Below are positions 24,254 through 31,504 of a stretch of 35,034 nt of DNA, one piece after another. The stretch comes from Bacteroidota bacterium. Lineage in GTDB: Bacteria > Bacteroidota > Bacteroidia > B-17B0 > Aurantibacillaceae. The stretch lies in NCBI GenBank assembly GCA_021323535.1, contig JAJONO010000063.1:1-35034 (forward strand). Reading direction: 5' to 3'. The notes below the pieces were generated by a model. That model ran no database searches and was not told where the DNA came from. It worked only from the letters and a program-made list of their open reading frames with translations. Position 1 is the first letter of the stretch, and each line of letters starts with the position of its first letter. The position numbers and the translations under genes were made by a program.

Positions 24254-24859
24254 TCAGAGATTTTTCGCGTTAAGTAAATTCATGTTTGTGTCAAGATCAT
24301 ATAATCTTGGTTGCGCTGTACCAATTTCAAATTCGAGGATCTGTTGTGGTGTCATTTTTTCGAGGTACATGATCAGCGCACGCAGACTGTTTCCATGAGC
24401 TGCGATCACCACATTTTTTCCGGCCTTAAGTTTTGGAATAATTTCGCTTTCAAAATAAGGGATCACGCGGGCCGCGGTGTCTTTGAGACTTTCACCGTTT
24501 GGAGGTGCAATATCGTAACTTCTTCTCCAGATCTTCACCTGGTCGTCGCCGTATTTTTTAGCGGTTTCAGTTTTATCGAGTCCCTGTAAATCGCCGTACA
24601 TACGCTCATTAAGAGCCTTGTTATAAACAGGTGAAAGAGGGTGGTGCCCCGCAGATTCTAAAGCCAGCGTAAGGGTTTTTTGCGCGCGTTGAAGGTCGGA
24701 GGCATAGGCGTAATCGAAATGATAACCTTTGAGTTTCTGACCAGCGTTTTTCGCTTCTTCAATTCCTTTTGGGGTAAGTTCTACATCCACCCAACCGGTA
24801 AATTTGTTCTCGAGGTTCCAGGTGCTTTGTCCGTGACGGAAAATAACTAATTGTGCCAT
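24254..24859 (-). CDS. gpmA: 2,3-bisphosphoglycerate-dependent phosphoglycerate mutase
   Basis: 201 residues. It interconverts 3- and 2-phosphoglycerate in glycolysis through a phospho-His. The RHG motif is R8-H9-G10 in IFRHGQSTWN; the second His is His155 in AAHGNSLRAL, and the acid is Glu85 in LNERMYGDL. ENKFTGWVDVELTPKG and GESLKDTAARVIP match GpmA rather than general histidine phosphatases. It is about 50 residues shorter than E. coli GpmA, lacking part of the C-terminal region, as is usual for the short GpmA form. It heads the operon with the HAD gene and map. A TATATTTA sequence about 25 bases upstream may be its promoter. Confidence 0.93.
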   Translation of the reverse strand: MAQLVIFRHGQSTWNLENKFTGWVDVELTPKGIEEAKNAGQKLKGYHFDYAYASDLQRAQKTLTLALESAGHHPLSPVYNKALNERMYGDLQGLDKTETAKKYGDDQVKIWRRSYDIAPPNGESLKDTAARVIPYFESEIIPKLKAGKNVVIAAHGNSLRALIMYLEKMTPQQILEFEIGTAQPRLYDLDTNMNLLNAKNL

Positions 24860-25072
24860 AAAATAATGGCGTAAATATAAGGCTAAATTAGGAGTATTTC
24901 CATTAAAGAATGTAAAAATCCTGTGGATAAAAGATTAACGAAAAAGGACATATGACTGTGGAATGGAAGAGAAAAAATGAAAGATTTCGTTTATGCCAAA
25001 ATTGTTCTTACACAAATTGGTGCGAATTCACGAATGGTTTTCTCAATCTCAGTAATAAGTAAGGAATTGTGC

Positions 25073-26884
25073 CTATATCTCCAGCGCTTTTTTAAAGTCA
25101 GGAAGATTATCGGCGCCTTCAGGAAGCTCTTTTACAGTGAATTTCTTTGCTTCACTTTCAGCAGTTGCTTTAAAAGCATCTTTACTACAGAGAAACATTT
25201 TGTTTTTAGAAAACACTACAAAACTATTAATGGCTGAAGGGTTATAACTTATTTTTTTGAAATCGTTCTCGTAAAAATTATAGACGGTATTTCGTGAATG
25301 ATCGACAAGGTAAATCACGTCGGGTTTAACGGATCTGCCATCCGCGTCTGAAACAAACATTGGTTCAATTGGTCTTGCATCGGGCATGGCGTGCGGACAA
25401 TCAGAATTATAAATCCCGAATTTTGAAACCTGGAATATTCTTGTGGCGCGTATTTGATTGTTCATTTTATCAAAACCATTAGACAGATCGTTTGTTTCCT
25501 GCATCTGCATTTTAGCAAGGGCAAGCGAACGTTCTTTTTCGTATTGCTCCTGTTTCTTTTTCAGTTCGGCCATGTAAACTTTTTGTTTCGCTTCCATTTC
25601 GGCCATTAATTTTTTCTCGTCGGCAATACGTTTTTCTGTTAATGCCTCGTATTCACTGAATTTCTGCGAGTATTTTTTCTGCGCTTTTTCAAGATCGGCG
25701 CCGCTGAGAACAGGATATACAATAAGTTTCTCAACGCGTTTACGGTAAGTAAGAGTAAGAAGATAATTGGCGCCTTTTTGCGGACCTTCGCTTACTTTAA
25801 CATCGCTCCAGGTAATATCGTGAAGTGATTTGGAATAGTTGGTGTTCTCTGATCCTACTTCGAAAATAACGTTGTCGAATGCTGCCAATTCAGGAAATTC
25901 TGTTGTGCTGCCATCTATGAGAAAGGTCGGGCGACCCGTTGGCTTCGATGGTTTTGAAGGCTCTTTAGGTTTAGGAAGCGCTTCTGTTTTTTTTGTGTAA
26001 ACAACTTTTACACTGTCTATTTTTTTGGGGATGTTGATTTCAATATCTTTTTTTAGTCCTGCCAGTTTAGGATTGGAGTTGAGTGCAGCAGTTTTTTCTT
26101 TTGAGGAGATGGCGTCTTGTTTACCATGGTCGGGTATAGGTTTATCAGAAGAGGCAACAGGATCATCATGTTTAATGTAGCTCCAGTTACGCGCAATGGT
26201 ATCTAAATAATATTGATTGAAACGGTTTTCGTCGGAGGCCGATGCGAGTTGTACCTGCAGATCTTTTCCATCTTTTATAAAAACAGGAATTCCGTCTTTG
26301 GTGCCGCGAATATCGAACATGCCTGCGCTTTCGAGATTATATTTTTTTCCGGCGCTGTCATAAGCCATCGGAATACCTGAAGCAATAATGTCGCCTTTAT
26401 CATGAAACTCGCGGTATTCAATCACTACTTCGCCAACAATATCTTTTCCTTCTTTATCTACGAAAGTACTTTTAGGAACTTTAATTTTAGAAGAAGTGGT
26501 ATGTTTAATATCTCCGCCTTTGGAATTATCAATTTTATAGGAAGAGTAGGGAACGGCGAGCTTTGTAGAAGGAGATTTTACAAACGCTGTTTGTGTATTG
26601 GTTTTATTTTGTGAGGACTTTTGTTTTGAAGTAGTTAATGTTTCATTCGTGGAATTGTTTTTATTGTTATTTAAAAGAGAAAGAGCGGTGACGATACACA
26701 CAACTGTGGCGCCGGCTATGACGGTGGAATATCGGACTCGTTTGTTCCGCCACCAGCTTTGATCTTGCCGGGCTTTCTTTAAGCTTTGTTGCTTAAATTG
26801 TTTTACTAATTGGTTAAAATCTTTGTGTTTATTGATTTCTTCGTCACTAATCTTAGGTCGATCAATATTGAATTTTGGTTCCAT
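25073..26884 (-). CDS. Large single-pass membrane protein paired with the sigma factor (anti-sigma candidate)
   Basis: 603 residues. A short cytoplasmic N-terminus (1-51, rich in Lys/Gln) is followed by one membrane helix (about 53-72, YSTVIAGATVVCIVTALSLL). A Ser/Thr/Asn linker then leads to a periplasmic domain of about 500 residues. That domain includes a beta region (about 115-210: FVDKEGKDIVGEVVIEYREF, SAGMFDIRGTKDG), a Lys/Pro-rich stretch near 305-320, a charged coiled coil (about 405-470, EYEALTEKRIADEKKLMAEM) and a C-terminal beta domain. It starts one base after the sigma gene stop, which is the normal place for an anti-sigma factor. No classic zinc anti-sigma (HxxxCxxC) motif is seen. 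It may instead be an envelope sensor; sigma binding by residues 1-51 is inference. Confidence 0.7.
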   Translation of the reverse strand: MEPKFNIDRPKISDEEINKHKDFNQLVKQFKQQSLKKARQDQSWWRNKRVRYSTVIAGATVVCIVTALSLLNNNKNNSTNETLTTSKQKSSQNKTNTQTAFVKSPSTKLAVPYSSYKIDNSKGGDIKHTTSSKIKVPKSTFVDKEGKDIVGEVVIEYREFHDKGDIIASGIPMAYDSAGKKYNLESAGMFDIRGTKDGIPVFIKDGKDLQVQLASASDENRFNQYYLDTIARNWSYIKHDDPVASSDKPIPDHGKQDAISSKEKTAALNSNPKLAGLKKDIEINIPKKIDSVKVVYTKKTEALPKPKEPSKPSKPTGRPTFLIDGSTTEFPELAAFDNVIFEVGSENTNYSKSLHDITWSDVKVSEGPQKGANYLLTLTYRKRVEKLIVYPVLSGADLEKAQKKYSQKFSEYEALTEKRIADEKKLMAEMEAKQKVYMAELKKKQEQYEKERSLALAKMQMQETNDLSNGFDKMNNQIRATRIFQVSKFGIYNSDCPHAMPDARPIEPMFVSDADGRSVKPDVIYLVDHSRNTVYNFYENDFKKISYNPSAINSFVVFSKNKMFLCSKDAFKATAESEAKKFTVKELPEGADNLPDFKKALEI

Positions 26885-26885
26885 A

Positions 26886-27461
26886 TCAGAGTTTTAGTTT
26901 GCTCAACGATTTTTTAAGTTTTTCAATTATTCTGTACATTCTTACTTTGGCGTTAACTTCGGTAATATCCAGTATTTCCGCAATTTCTTTGAAGGGACGT
27001 TTTTCAAAGAAGCGCATTTCAACCATTTGCAGGTCGTCGCTGTTTAATTCAAGGATCAGTTGTTTGATCGCAGGAATATATTCTTCAAAAAACGGTTCTT
27101 CGTTCTCTTCACAGATAAAACGGAGGTCCCCGATATCAGCATTTACTGCACGTTTGTCTTTAAGCGTGCGAAACATCTGCATCAGTTCATTGTGCGCGAT
27201 GCGATAGAGCCAGCTTGCAAAAGGAACACCTTTGAACTGGTAACTATTAATGTTTGTGAGAGCCTTTAGAAACACCTGTCCTGTAAGGTCAAACGCGGTG
27301 TCTTTACAATCCATCCTCTGATAAACATAGTTAAAGATCTGTTTATAATATTTATCATACAGGGGGCCAAAACGCTCGGGGTTTTGTTTGGCTGCTTCAA
27401 TGATCATTAATTCCTCATTAAGCTGCTCTGATGTGTGATGATAATGTGGATTAATTGCCAT
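26886..27461 (-). CDS. ECF-type sigma-70 family RNA polymerase sigma factor
   Basis: 191 residues. Region 2 (about 25-95) includes YDKYYKQIFNYVYQRMDCKD, DLTGQVFLKAL and FASWLYRIAHNELMQMFR, the -10 recognition and core-binding helices. Region 4 (about 135-190) has LNSDDLQMVEMRFFEKRPFK and the helix-turn-helix IAEILDITEVNAKVRMYRII. Regions 1.1 and 3 are absent, as in ECF sigmas. It is the first gene of a two-gene operon with the membrane protein that follows after one base. A perfect palindrome CCCATATGGG (27498-27507) lies 37 bases upstream of the start codon and could be an operator. Confidence 0.9.
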   Translation of the reverse strand: MAINPHYHHTSEQLNEELMIIEAAKQNPERFGPLYDKYYKQIFNYVYQRMDCKDTAFDLTGQVFLKALTNINSYQFKGVPFASWLYRIAHNELMQMFRTLKDKRAVNADIGDLRFICEENEEPFFEEYIPAIKQLILELNSDDLQMVEMRFFEKRPFKEIAEILDITEVNAKVRMYRIIEKLKKSLSKLKL

Positions 27462-27497
27462 AAGCTAAAAGGCTATTTTAGACTTATAAGTAAATAA

Positions 27498-27507
27498 CCC
27501 ATATGGG
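27498..27507. promoter_or_regulatory. Palindrome upstream of the sigma-factor operon
   Basis: CCCATATGGG is a perfect 10-bp palindrome (AACCCATATGGGGTT with flanks) in the leader/promoter region of the sigma gene. It is a plausible binding site for a dimeric regulator. No match to a known operator is claimed. Confidence 0.35.
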
Positions 27508-27610
27508 GTTACGCCAACATTTCAAAAAACTTTAATAATATAAGTTTATGCTCGCATTTGAACTTAAAAAGGAGAAAGGTGAACTTCCTCCAATGTGATT
27601 TTATTTTGTT

Positions 27611-27618
27611 TACTTTTG
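27611..27618 (+). promoter_or_regulatory. -7 element of the second T9SS cargo gene
   Basis: TACTTTTG matches TAnnTTTG exactly, 19 bases before the ATG at 27638. No convincing upstream element is seen. Confidence 0.45.
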
Positions 27619-27637
27619 ACGGAAAACAGCATCCCTC

Positions 27638-29032
27638 ATGAAACACGTTTTTACTTTTTGTCTCGCGATTTTGTCGCTAGGTTCTTTCGCGCAGTGTCCT
27701 CCAAATCTTACGTATTCAACTTCACTTAATTCAAAAACTCTAACCTGCAGCAATCCAACAATTGTTGCTATAGCTACATCAACAACTCCTAACACAGTTA
27801 TTTACTGGATGCCTCCGGGATTACCACCAGTGATCAATTCTTCAAGTGTTGTTCTTGGCCCACCGACCGGACCTCCAACAAGCACTTCGTCTACTGCCTA
27901 TGCAAGTTATACCGTAGTAGCAACAAACACATTAGCTTCTTGCAACACCCAATCTGTCGTAATCGTCAACCAGAACTTTAAAGCACCTACCACCAGTATT
28001 TCTGTTGGATTCTATTCATTGGTGACTTGCGTTAAACCTGCCGTTTTAAGTGTAACCAATGCAGCTGTTACATCAGGTGTAACAGGAGCTTTTCCTATCA
28101 TACAGTCATGGATGGGACCCGTCCCACAAGCGAGTCTTTCCGGGTCAGCTACTTACAGTGCGTATGCACAAGGTATGTATTCGGTTACGATAAAAGACAG
28201 TTATAATGGTTGTGCAACAACGGCAACTTATAATGTATCGTCAAATACTATTGCACCCGTTTTGCAGAGCAATTCACTGACATATTCAATGACCTGTGGT
28301 TCTTCCAATGGTGCAACGATTTCAATTGTACCTATAACTCCAACCACTGGACTCAGATATTACATGAGCAATTATCCTCCAGGCACTGCATTTAGTAATA
28401 ATTCTATTACTTTACCTGCAGGCGTAACTACGAATTCTGTTGCTGTTGACATGGTTGGTTTTTTTCAATGTTTGGTTACCAATACCGTTAACGGATGTTA
28501 TACTGTAGCTGATATAACTGTAACAGTTGCTGACCAAATTGGCGGGATCTCATTTTCTCCGACGCCTCCAAGTTGTTCTACCTGCTGCGATGGAAGTCTT
28601 GCAATCAATCCACCATCAGGGTTTACCACTTACAACGTTTCGGCCAGTATGGGAAATGTAACAGGTAATCCGGCAACAGCAATTACAAATTTGTGCTATG
28701 GATTTTTAAATTACACAGTAACTAACACAGCTAATTCATGTTTCTATAATGGGTCCATGACTATTGACGGAACAGTAGATGTAAAAGAAGTTGAAAACAA
28801 TAAACTGTTTTTACTTTATCCGAATCCGGCAAGTTCAAGTGTTATCATTGTGAATTTATCGGGAAAAGAGGGCTGGGTAAGAATTCTTAACATCGAAGGA
28901 AAAGAAATTCAGAAAGAAAAACTGGGTAACGAAATTAAAATCAATGATCTCGTCGCTGGAGTTTATTTTGTGGAAGTGAATCTTGATAACTCATTGTTTC
29001 GCAAAAAACTGATTGTTATGGGTGACAACTAA
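27638..29032 (+). CDS. Secreted Thr/Ser/Val-rich protein with T9SS type A sorting domain
   Basis: 464 residues. A signal peptide (1-19, ending LGSFAQ) is followed by repeated Ig-like beta-sandwich units rich in Thr, Ser, Val and Pro, with Cys pairs (TCSNPTIVA, SCNTQSVVI, TCVKPAVLS, GCATTATYN, TCGSSNGATI, SCSTCCDGSL). Proline-rich turns (GPPTGPPTSTSS) join the units. The last about 80 residues are the T9SS type A sorting domain: LYPNPASSSVII, VRILNIEGKEI, LVAGVYFVEVN, KKLIVMGDN. It is a surface or secreted structural protein, perhaps adhesive. The stop overlaps the start of the next gene (TAATG). Confidence 0.82.
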   Translation: MKHVFTFCLAILSLGSFAQCPPNLTYSTSLNSKTLTCSNPTIVAIATSTTPNTVIYWMPPGLPPVINSSSVVLGPPTGPPTSTSSTAYASYTVVATNTLASCNTQSVVIVNQNFKAPTTSISVGFYSLVTCVKPAVLSVTNAAVTSGVTGAFPIIQSWMGPVPQASLSGSATYSAYAQGMYSVTIKDSYNGCATTATYNVSSNTIAPVLQSNSLTYSMTCGSSNGATISIVPITPTTGLRYYMSNYPPGTAFSNNSITLPAGVTTNSVAVDMVGFFQCLVTNTVNGCYTVADITVTVADQIGGISFSPTPPSCSTCCDGSLAINPPSGFTTYNVSASMGNVTGNPATAITNLCYGFLNYTVTNTANSCFYNGSMTIDGTVDVKEVENNKLFLLYPNPASSSVIIVNLSGKEGWVRILNIEGKEIQKEKLGNEIKINDLVAGVYFVEVNLDNSLFRKKLIVMGDN

Positions 29033-29388
29033 TGAAAACGATTCCTTCTCTTGTCTACAAAAATTTGTTCATCGCACTCATGATCTGCGTGATTCTTACT
29101 TCACTTATTTTAATTATGGTTTTTAAAATGCTGGATCATCAAACCGCAACTTATTTTATTTATGGAGCCTGCCCACTCTTAACCGGATTACTCGGAGGAA
29201 TGCAACTCTTCTCGGTCTATTCAAGAAAAGATTCTTACTCGAATGTGTTTTTCTTAAGCATGATGATCCTTAATGTGTTTTTTGTGCACGGATTATTCAA
29301 TGGTAAAGTGTGGTTCCTGGTACTGTTTCCTTTGATAATAGGAATAGTATCAGTTGTGAAATTCGTGAAAGATCTTCGACAGCTTTAA
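29032..29388 (+). CDS. Small four-helix membrane protein coupled to the T9SS gene
   Basis: 118 residues with four hydrophobic helices (about 9-31, 38-60, 68-86, 90-110) and little else. I do not recognise the family. It begins at an ATG that overlaps the stop of the T9SS cargo gene by one base, so the two are translated from one transcript. A helper for export or anchoring of the cargo is possible but is inference only. It ends with the basic tail KFVKDLRQL. Confidence 0.65.
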   Translation: MKTIPSLVYKNLFIALMICVILTSLILIMVFKMLDHQTATYFIYGACPLLTGLLGGMQLFSVYSRKDSYSNVFFLSMMILNVFFVHGLFNGKVWFLVLFPLIIGIVSVVKFVKDLRQL

Positions 29389-29567
29389 ATGGAAAATGTA
29401 AAAGGGAAGATGCAATTACTGATGCATAAACGCAAAGTCGAAGGAATCGCAAAGGACGCTATTAGCGGGAATGTTAAAATGTAATAGGTAAAATGGAAGA
29501 TGTATAGAAATAATTTATTCTATCAACCATTGACCATAAACAATAAACTCTTTTTCATCTTTCAACC
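29389..29567. repeat. Intergenic tract with 7-bp register
   Basis: Three runs with 7-bp period lie between the membrane protein gene and the DUF349 gene. One begins at 29389 with units close to AAATGGA. One spans about 29468-29508 with units close to AAAATGT. One spans about 29521-29550 with units close to TCAACCA. All are non-coding. The sequence between them shows no gene. Confidence 0.6.
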
Positions 29568-29570
29568 CAA

Positions 29571-31280
29571 CTAACTCTTCGCAGTTTCCCTGATCTTATT
29601 CAGTTCTTCATTTACAAGCTTACGCTTCGCGGTGAGTTCTGCGAGTTTTACTTTCTCCGCTTCAATTTTCTGTTCCACTTCTTTCATTAGTGGATTTCCT
29701 TTTGAATGTTTGAAGAAACCAAGGTTGTTATCGTAGGTGCGGATGCTGTTGTTCACTTCATCACACAATTTTTTAAGGTAATCTGATTCTTTACGTAAAG
29801 CATCAAATGCATTGTCGGAAGAAGCCAGCCTATCAATTTTTGTTTTAAACTGTATCGCTGCTTTTTCCTGTTTATCGATATGCATCTTGTCGTAAAGCTC
29901 GTCCAGTTTTGCATAGAAAGCGTCATTGACACGTTTCTTTTCCTTCATTGGCACATGGCCCGCCGCGTTCCATTCCGCGGTAATCGTTTTAAGATCTTCG
30001 CGCGTATTACTTTCAGTGAACGCATTAAGTTTTGCAAGAATCTCTTCTTTTGCTTTCAGGTTGTTTTCATAAGAAGCGTCAACTTCTCCAAAATGCGCTT
30101 TTTTAGCATCGAAGAAAGCGTTACATGCTTTTCTGAATTTCTGGAACATATGAGGCTCTTCTTTATCGCCGTTACCCGGATGTTTTTTCCATTCGTCCTG
30201 TAGCTTGATAAGCGCCTGGGATGTTTTCTGCCAATCGGTGCTGGTTTGTAGTGCTTCAGCTTTAGCAATTAAGTCCGCTTTTATTTTTCTTGTCGCCGCA
30301 AATTTTTCATTCATTGTGGCAAAGAATGCTTTTTTCTTCTCGAAAAATGTATCGCAAAGCGCTCTAAATTCAGCCCAGATCTTTTCATTATCTTTTTCAG
30401 TGGTACGTCCAATTCCTTTCCATTCTCCCTGTAAAGCGATCAACTGTTCAGTGGCATCGTTCCATTTTTTTGCTCCTGCATTTTCGGCAGAGGCAATAAG
30501 TTCTTTTGCTTTTTCGATCAGGTTCAGTTTTCCCTGGAGGTTAGATTCTTTCTGTTCTTCTATTCCGTTATAATGCGTCTTTATTTTTGAATAAATATCA
30601 TCGAGCGATGTTTTATAGGCCGATTTGGTTTCTTCCCATTTTTCATTGGGAACAGGGCCAATTTCGTCCCATTCGTTACGGTAAACTTTTATCAGTCTTT
30701 CAGCTTCTTTAATATTTTCGATATGAGCCACCGCTTTTAATTTTTCGATAAGCTCCTGTTTGTTTTCGTAGTTACGTTTAAGATCGTGTTCCTGTAAATC
30801 GCGGTAGATCTTAAGGTTATAATAAAAGTCTTCAACAGCTTTGCTGTAATCGGCCTGAACTTCTTTGTATTTGTGTGATGAAACAGCTCCGCTTTCTTTC
30901 CATTGAGTTTGTAGCTCCTGGAGTTTTTTAATAGCGGCGCCAACATTTTCGCTGAGTTTACTAAGGTCACGGATCTTGGCAATGATCTCCTGGCGAATGA
31001 GTAAATTCCTCGTCTGTTCACTGGCGAGACGGGCATCGCTTTCCTTTTTAAGTTTTCCGAACTGATCGATCAGTTTTTCAAATTCAAGATCTTCGGTTTG
31101 CTTGGGATATTCAAATTCTTTGGCCTTACCGCCTTCGTCAACAAACGCCTGGCGTGCTTTTTCGAATTCAATGGTCCATTGTTTCTGGTACTCTTTCTGT
31201 AGAGCGCGTACATCGTTAGCAACTTCACTTGCGTCCTTAGCCAATAGTTCTTGTAATTTGGCAATTAATTCAGTTTTCAT
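29571..31280 (-). CDS. DUF349 repeat protein
   Basis: 569 residues from the ATG at 31280; a start 27 bases upstream adds an odd MVFLFTITE lead. It is an all-helical protein with about five DUF349 repeats. Each has a W-x3-G-x-V-like turn followed by a helix: WKESGAVSSHKYKEVQADY, WDEIGPVPNEKWEETKSAY, WKGIGRTTEKDNEKIWAEF, WKKHPGNGDKEEPHMFQKF and WNAAGHVPMKEKKRVNDAF. The C-terminus has a basic coiled coil. There is no signal peptide. DUF349 proteins are conserved in Bacteroidota and Actinobacteria, with no firm function. A strong promoter precedes it (31305-31335). It is transcribed alone. Confidence 0.9.
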   Translation of the reverse strand: MKTELIAKLQELLAKDASEVANDVRALQKEYQKQWTIEFEKARQAFVDEGGKAKEFEYPKQTEDLEFEKLIDQFGKLKKESDARLASEQTRNLLIRQEIIAKIRDLSKLSENVGAAIKKLQELQTQWKESGAVSSHKYKEVQADYSKAVEDFYYNLKIYRDLQEHDLKRNYENKQELIEKLKAVAHIENIKEAERLIKVYRNEWDEIGPVPNEKWEETKSAYKTSLDDIYSKIKTHYNGIEEQKESNLQGKLNLIEKAKELIASAENAGAKKWNDATEQLIALQGEWKGIGRTTEKDNEKIWAEFRALCDTFFEKKKAFFATMNEKFAATRKIKADLIAKAEALQTSTDWQKTSQALIKLQDEWKKHPGNGDKEEPHMFQKFRKACNAFFDAKKAHFGEVDASYENNLKAKEEILAKLNAFTESNTREDLKTITAEWNAAGHVPMKEKKRVNDAFYAKLDELYDKMHIDKQEKAAIQFKTKIDRLASSDNAFDALRKESDYLKKLCDEVNNSIRTYDNNLGFFKHSKGNPLMKEVEQKIEAEKVKLAELTAKRKLVNEELNKIRETAKS

Positions 31281-31304
31281 TTCAGTTATAGTAAAAAGGA
31301 ACAC

Positions 31305-31335
31305 CAAAAATAAGGTATTGAAGGGCCTTTTACAA
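31305..31335 (-). promoter_or_regulatory. Bacteroidota-type promoter of the DUF349 gene
   Basis: On the minus strand, TTG (31335-31333), a 20-base spacer and TATTTTTG (31312-31305) match the consensus. The ATG follows 24 bases after. Confidence 0.65.
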
Positions 31336-31382
31336 GGGATGAAAGGTTGTTTTTTTGTAAATATTTCTTTACTTTATGGGTT

Positions 31383-31498
31383 CTCACAGAGGATGCAGAG
31401 TAAGCAGAATACGCGGAGGATTAATGATTCGTATGTTTTTTATCCTATGAAAATACTTTGCGAGCTCCGCTTCCTCGGTGATTTCTGCGGGAACTCAT
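31383..31498. repeat. Intergenic inverted-repeat element (CACAGAGG type)
   Basis: The left arm runs CACAGAGGATGCAGAG to CGCGGAGG. The right arm, reverse-complemented, begins CCGCAGAAATCACCGAGG and continues to GCGGAG. The two arms are imperfect inverted copies around a 50-60 bp A/T-rich centre. No open frame is seen. It differs in sequence from the CAGATT elements near 20.5 and 21.7 kb. Confidence 0.6.
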
Positions 31499-31504
31499 AG
31501 AGAA

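Noticed and set aside
24977-25237. 86-residue plus-strand frame after gpmA
   Set aside because: Runs into the 3' end of the anti-sigma-like gene on the other strand, has biased hydrophobic composition and no recognisable start context.
30205-30573. 122-residue frame antisense to the DUF349 gene
   Set aside because: Ala/Ser/Phe-rich mirror of a Lys/Glu-rich helical repeat gene.
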